DNA from: Pseudomonadota bacterium
GTDB taxonomy: Bacteria > Pseudomonadota > Gammaproteobacteria > Steroidobacterales > Steroidobacteraceae
DNA length: 64,000 nucleotides
NCBI GenBank assembly: GCA_018241525.1
Contig: JAFEDR010000001.1
Location: 1-64,000 of the forward strand
Reading direction: 5' to 3'
The notes beneath the pieces were generated by a model, which was given only the letters and a program-made list of their open reading frames with translations, ran no database searches and was not told the DNA's origin. Made by a program: the position numbers and the translations under genes. The first letter of the stretch is position 1. Each line of letters opens with the position of its first letter. This document shows positions 63,078 through 64,000 of the stretch, piece after piece.

Positions 63078-63671
63078 TCAGCCGCGCCCGGCTTGCAGCG
63101 CGAGCAAGCGCTCGCGGATCCCCTCGACGCCGACCTTGTGGGCCAGGATCTCCTCGACGCTGAGGCCGCTGAGCTCGTGCGGGAAGACCAGCCAGCGGTC
63201 CGTCTCGTGCAGGTAGTAGTGCGGCACGCCGCTCGGGATGGACTTCGCGGGCTTGGTGTAGACGGTCGCGATCCGGATCTCGGGGGTGTTGCGCCGGCAC
63301 TCGTGGCGCAGGTCGTCGATGACCTGGCGGATGCTGCGGCCGGAGTCGTAGACATCGTCGACGATCAGCAGCGAGTCCTCGGCGTTGACGTTGCGCACGA
63401 TGTAGTTGAGCCCGTGGACCTGGACGCGCGCCGCGGTCGTGCCGATGCCGGTGTACAGCGAGGTGCGGATCGCGATGTGGTCGCTCTTCACGCCGAAGAA
63501 GTCGAGCAGCTCCTGCACCGCGATGCCGACCGGCGTGCCGCCGCGCCAGATGCCGACGATGTGCGTCGGCCGGTAGCCGCTGTCCAGGATCTTGAGCCCG
63601 AGGCGGAACGAGTCCGCGAGCAGCTCGTCGGCCGAGATGTAGGTGCGCTCGGGTGCGGGGGTCGTCGTCAT
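63078..63671 (-). CDS. Purine-type phosphoribosyltransferase
   Basis: 197 aa. The type I PRT fold shows IVGIWRGGTPVGIAVQELL (pyrophosphate loop region) and the PRPP motif LLIVDDVYDSGRS (101-113). It would convert a purine base, most likely hypoxanthine, guanine or xanthine, plus PRPP to the nucleotide in the cytosol. It has no signal peptide. The ATG overlaps the stop of the upstream LacI gene (ATGA). The exact base is not certain from sequence. Confidence 0.88.
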   Translation of the reverse strand: MTTTPAPERTYISADELLADSFRLGLKILDSGYRPTHIVGIWRGGTPVGIAVQELLDFFGVKSDHIAIRTSLYTGIGTTAARVQVHGLNYIVRNVNAEDSLLIVDDVYDSGRSIRQVIDDLRHECRRNTPEIRIATVYTKPAKSIPSGVPHYYLHETDRWLVFPHELSGLSVEEILAHKVGVEGIRERLLALQAGRG

Positions 63672-64000
63672 GGCGTCGGGTCCGGGGTCGGGGAGGAAGC
63701 GGCGGGGCGGGCGCGCCGATCGTGCACCGAGCCGCGCTCGATCAGGCGGACCGGCAAGGTGCGCCTGCGCGGCGGCGCGTCGCGGCGGCCGAGCCGTTCG
63801 AGCAGCAGCGCGAGCGCCTCGCGGCCGAGGTCCGCGATCGGCTGGTCGATGATCGTCAGCGGCGGCGTCATGACGCCGGCCCAGGGCTGGTCGTCGAACG
63901 CGACCAGCGACAGGTCCTCGGGCACGCGCCGGCCCGCCTCGCGGGCGGCCTGCAGCACGCCGAGCGCGAGCAGGTTGCCGAGCGCGAGTGCCGCGGTCGG
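63668..64000 (-). CDS. LacI-family repressor 2 (partial, C-terminal part)
   Basis: The last 110 residues of a LacI/GalR-type effector-binding domain, cut by the window end. Visible: TAALALGNLLALGVLQAARE, VPEDLSLVAFDDQPWAGVMTPPLTIIDQP, then EALALLLERL. The N-terminal DNA-binding part is outside. It heads a minus-strand unit with the phosphoribosyltransferase and the GH127-like enzyme and probably regulates it. Confidence 0.92.
   Translation of the reverse strand, partial: PTAALALGNLLALGVLQAAREAGRRVPEDLSLVAFDDQPWAGVMTPPLTIIDQPIADLGREALALLLERLGRRDAPPRRRTLPVRLIERGSVHDRRARPAASSPTPDPTP

Noticed and set aside
60832..63216. A 794-codon plus-strand frame opposite the GH127-like gene
   Set aside because: The minus strand has a Tat signal, active-site motifs and a ribosome binding site; the plus frame has none of these and is a composition artefact.

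Overview
The window is very GC-rich (about 70% by eye) and densely coded. It looks like chromosomal DNA of a gammaproteobacterium, probably from the Xanthomonadales/Nevskiales/Steroidobacterales side of the class. The evidence is gene order: tuf-S10-spc-alpha ribosomal operons, ssb-MFS-uvrA, miaB-phoH-ybeY-corC-lnt and leuS-lptE-(insert)-holA-nadD-rsfS. Many starts are GTG and several genes overlap their neighbour's stop by four bases. I saw no tRNA, rRNA, insertion sequence, integrase or CRISPR array.

Region by region. (1) 1-14685: the end of tuf, then rpsJ, rplC to rpmJ with secY, then rpsM to rplQ with rpoA, closed by a strong intrinsic terminator. rpsJ is set apart from rplC by a hairpin, a possible promoter and a structured leader. 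(2) 14766-17551: pepQ with a pentapeptide-repeat gene, a small Ala/Pro lipoprotein and a GNAT acetyltransferase. (3) 17736-27877: a chemotaxis cluster (cheY, cheA, cheW, a STAS protein, a short CheZ-like candidate, cheR, cheD, cheB, second cheY, a CheX-like candidate, an HDOD protein, a soluble sensor kinase). FliA(sigma-28)-like promoters lie ahead of both cheY genes. (4) 27874-41869: uvrA, an MFS transporter, ssb, the miaB to lnt operon, hppD with an aromatic aminotransferase, a Tat-exported M19-like dipeptidase and a secreted heptad-repeat protein. (5) 42136-50818: leuS and lptE, then three genes not normally in this block (an HExxH protein, a fused copper-binding/BtuF-like protein, an S10 carboxypeptidase), then holA, nadD and rsfS.

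(6) 50828-64000 is the most interesting part: a predicted purine-nucleoside scavenging island. One minus-strand unit encodes ribokinase, a LacI regulator and a periplasmic nucleoside hydrolase. It is divergent from a TonB-dependent receptor, followed by an AzgA-type purine permease, a second periplasmic nucleoside hydrolase and a type B carboxylesterase. These converge on a minus-strand unit encoding a second LacI regulator (cut by the window end), a purine-type phosphoribosyltransferase and a Tat-exported GH127-like glycosidase. A LacI-type operator sits over both divergent promoter candidates. My model is outer-membrane uptake of a nucleoside or decorated nucleoside, periplasmic removal of acyl and glycosyl groups, hydrolysis to base and pentose, base import and conversion to nucleotide. 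The esterase and the GH127-like enzyme are the parts that do not fit plain nucleoside salvage.
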